From positions 434,001-498,000 of the forward strand of contig NZ_FOQO01000002.1 of the NCBI RefSeq assembly GCF_900113765.1: 64,000 nt of DNA, given 5' to 3'. Within the stretch, counting starts at the first letter, position 1; every line of letters begins with the position of its first letter. Below the pieces are notes generated by a model. The model ran no database searches, was not told the origin of the DNA, and was given only the letters and a program-made list of their open reading frames with translations. A program made the position numbers and the translations under genes. Positions 62,138 to 64,000 of this stretch are shown one piece after another. The stretch is from Parapedobacter indicus. GTDB lineage: Bacteria > Bacteroidota > Bacteroidia > Sphingobacteriales > Sphingobacteriaceae.

Positions 62138-64000
62138 TTATTCCCTCTCCTTTTCGGGTTGGGCAGCAGCATTTGCCAACTCCCATTCCCGTTGTATACG
62201 CTCCGCTTCCACATTTCCTTCAAAGTCGTGTGGAAGATTCGAACTCATGGTTTCCGAAAACGGTACTGTTTGCGGAATAAAATCCTCGTGATGCCCTGGT
62301 TTGCTATAGTCATACGGCCAACGATAAACCGTAGGGATCTCACCCGGCCAGTTTCCATGAATGTGTTTCACCGGTGTTGTCCACTCCAGCGTATTGGCAC
62401 CCCAAGGATTCTGAGTGGCTACCTTGCCAAACCGCATCGAAGCGAAGAAATTCCAAATAAACGCGATCTGTCCCAGTCCCGCAATAATTGCAGACCACGT
62501 AATGAAGATATTCACCGAAACCCACTTTTCCATAAATGGAAACTCAGTAAAGGCATAATACCTCCGGGGCACTCCGTCGATTCCCATGAAGTGCATGGGG
62601 AAAAACACAAAATAGGCACCGACAAACGTAAGCCAGAAATGCAGATACCCCAACTTTTCATTCATCATCCGTCCGAACATCTTGGGATACCAATGATATA
62701 CGCCGCAAAGCATACCGAATATGGATGCAGACCCCATCACCAAATGGAAGTGAGCAACGACAAAATACGTGTCATGTAGGTTAATGTCCAGCGCCGAATT
62801 ACCTACATAAAGACCTGTCAACCCACCTGAGATAAAAAAGGACACCATGCCGATGGCAAATAACATCGCCGGTGTAAACCGAATATTCCCCCGCCATAGC
62901 GTCGCTAGGTAGTTAAACGATTTTACCGCTGACGGGACAGCGATAATCAAGGTAGTGATCATGAATACACCACCCAAAAATGGATTCATACCGGTCACAA
63001 ACATGTGGTGCCCCCAAACGATAAACGAAAGTACCGTGATACCAATCAATGAATACACCATGGCATGATAACCAAATATGGGCTTACGTGAATTGGTGGA
63101 AATCACTTCCGAAGTAAGGCCAAGGGCCGGCATCAATACAATATACACCTCAGGGTGCCCTAAGAACCAGAATAAGTGTTGAAACAAAATCGGGCTACCA
63201 CCTTCATTGGGTAAAATCTGCCCCTGTACAACTAAATCCGATAAATAAAAGCTTGTACCGAAGCTACGGTCGAAAATAAGCAGCACCACGGCCGATACCA
63301 AAACGGGGAATGACAACAACCCCACGATGGCGGTCAAAAACAATGCCCATACGGTCAACGGCATTTTCCAAAGATCCATACCCTTGGTACGCAAATTCAG
63401 TACGGTACTGATATAATTTGTCCCCCCGAGCACTTGCGATATGATAAACATCACCATACTGGCCAACCAGAGTGTCATTCCCAGGCCCGAGCCAGGAATG
63501 GCTTTGGGTATTGCCGACAAGGGTGGGTAGATAGTCCAGCCGGCGCTAGCGGGACCGCTTTCGATGAAAAATGACGAGATCATAACCACACATGCCCCAA
63601 GGAAAAACCAATAAGACAGCATATTCATGAACGGCGATGCCATATCCCTTGCACCCAATTGGTAGGGAATCAACAAATTAGCAAACGTACCGCTCAGGCC
63701 GGCAGTTAGTACGAAAAATACCATGATCGTACCATGGATGGTCACCAACGCCAGAAAGAACTCTGGGTTGATACGACCGCCCTCTGCCCACTTTCCAAGA
63801 AAGACCTCCAAAATTGGGAATTCTTTATCTGGCCATGCCAACTGCATCCGAAATAAGATCGATAAAATCATGGCGAAAACTGCCATCACAATACCGGTAA
63901 TCAAAAATTGCTTAGCAATCATTTTGTGATCCTGACTAAACACATATTTAGTCCAAAATGATTCATGGTGATGCCCATGCTCACCATGGTGATCCACATT
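62138..64000 (-). CDS. ctaD: Cytochrome c oxidase subunit I, 5' end possibly outside window
   Basis: The catalytic subunit of an aa3/caa3-type heme-copper oxidase; 620 residues are visible. Metal and heme ligands can be read: VTIHGTIMVFF (heme His), FLGHPEVYIVL (CuB His, with the Tyr cross-link in HPEVY), VWGHHMF (CuB His pair) and VVAHFHLVMG (heme a and a3 His). The frame is open at the window edge: GTG 63997 is a possible start, but the His-rich N-terminus (HHGEHGHHHESFWTK) usually has more residues before it. Subunit II should be encoded just beyond. Confidence 0.94.
   Translation of the reverse strand, partial: NVDHHGEHGHHHESFWTKYVFSQDHKMIAKQFLITGIVMAVFAMILSILFRMQLAWPDKEFPILEVFLGKWAEGGRINPEFFLALVTIHGTIMVFFVLTAGLSGTFANLLIPYQLGARDMASPFMNMLSYWFFLGACVVMISSFFIESGPASAGWTIYPPLSAIPKAIPGSGLGMTLWLASMVMFIISQVLGGTNYISTVLNLRTKGMDLWKMPLTVWALFLTAIVGLLSFPVLVSAVVLLIFDRSFGTSFYLSDLVVQGQILPNEGGSPILFQHLFWFLGHPEVYIVLMPALGLTSEVISTNSRKPIFGYHAMVYSLIGITVLSFIVWGHHMFVTGMNPFLGGVFMITTLIIAVPSAVKSFNYLATLWRGNIRFTPAMLFAIGMVSFFISGGLTGLYVGNSALDINLHDTYFVVAHFHLVMGSASIFGMLCGVYHWYPKMFGRMMNEKLGYLHFWLTFVGAYFVFFPMHFMGIDGVPRRYYAFTEFPFMEKWVSVNIFITWSAIIAGLGQIAFIWNFFASMRFGKVATQNPWGANTLEWTTPVKHIHGNWPGEIPTVYRWPYDYSKPGHHEDFIPQTVPFSETMSSNLPHDFEGNVEAERIQREWELANAAAQPEKERE

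Noticed and set aside
1-64000. tRNA, rRNA, prophage or complete insertion sequence
   Set aside because: No cloverleaf-like sequence, rRNA segment, integrase, transposase or phage gene was noticed in any gap or frame.

Overview
The window looks like chromosomal DNA of a Bacteroidota, most likely a Sphingobacteriaceae member (Pedobacter/Parapedobacter/Olivibacter type; inference). Signs are SusC/SusD with ECF sigma/FecR control, a type IX secretion adhesin with a PorP/SprF partner, -7 boxes of the form TAnnTTTG, a flexirubin/aryl-polyene-type cluster, and PmoA/ThuA/Gfo-Idh sugar genes. Shine-Dalgarno sites are not evident. No tRNA, rRNA, CRISPR array or complete insertion sequence was seen.

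Layout. 1-13813 (+): the 3' part of a polyene pigment cluster of flexirubin/aryl-polyene type: ketosynthases, a ketosynthase fragment, ACP, a chain-length-factor-like protein, deacetylase, LolA-like carrier, dehydratase-like protein, glycosyltransferase-DUF2062, a large MMPL-acyltransferase-methyltransferase fusion, FAD desaturase and cupin protein. The genes are tightly packed and often overlap. 14156-29715 (-): a surface and signalling block with a PorP/SprF protein, a 2680-residue type B T9SS adhesin, three paralogous LuxR-type response regulators, a 7TM protein resembling an AraC-family sensor without its DNA-binding domain, and a two-component-regulator-propeller histidine kinase. 29778-33199: a glycosylasparaginase, then an NlpC/P60 peptidase and dipeptide epimerase (murein peptide use). 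33264-37976 (-): two Gfo/Idh oxidoreductases, ThuA and PmoA-like proteins. 38165-46173: M14 and S66 peptidases, dihydroorotase, a small secreted basic protein, mutS and a divergent mtgA. 46216-56438 (-): a PVC-type heme protein, SusD, SusC, FecR and ECF sigma. 56539-64000 (-): a cytochrome c oxidase assembly operon (subunit I, heme A and heme O synthases, two subunit III proteins, subunit IV, SCO, DUF420).

The most unusual part is 23.9-26.0 kb. All three regulator genes have promoters with the same layout: a dyad motif (AAAACYACMC, 4-5 bases, GGGTRG) starting exactly 43 bases before a TAnnTTT(G/A) -7 box. A fourth promoter of identical layout (25149-25199) has no annotated gene behind it and points into a structured repeat. 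That repeat belongs to a family of three intergenic copies, plus a 40-bp core copy inside the adhesin gene. The family keeps a hairpin core (GTTGCG, 9-base loop, CGCAAC) and an outer stem that changes in a compensatory way. Together this suggests an autoregulated regulator array, perhaps controlling the adhesin, with an associated structured element that I cannot assign to a known family.
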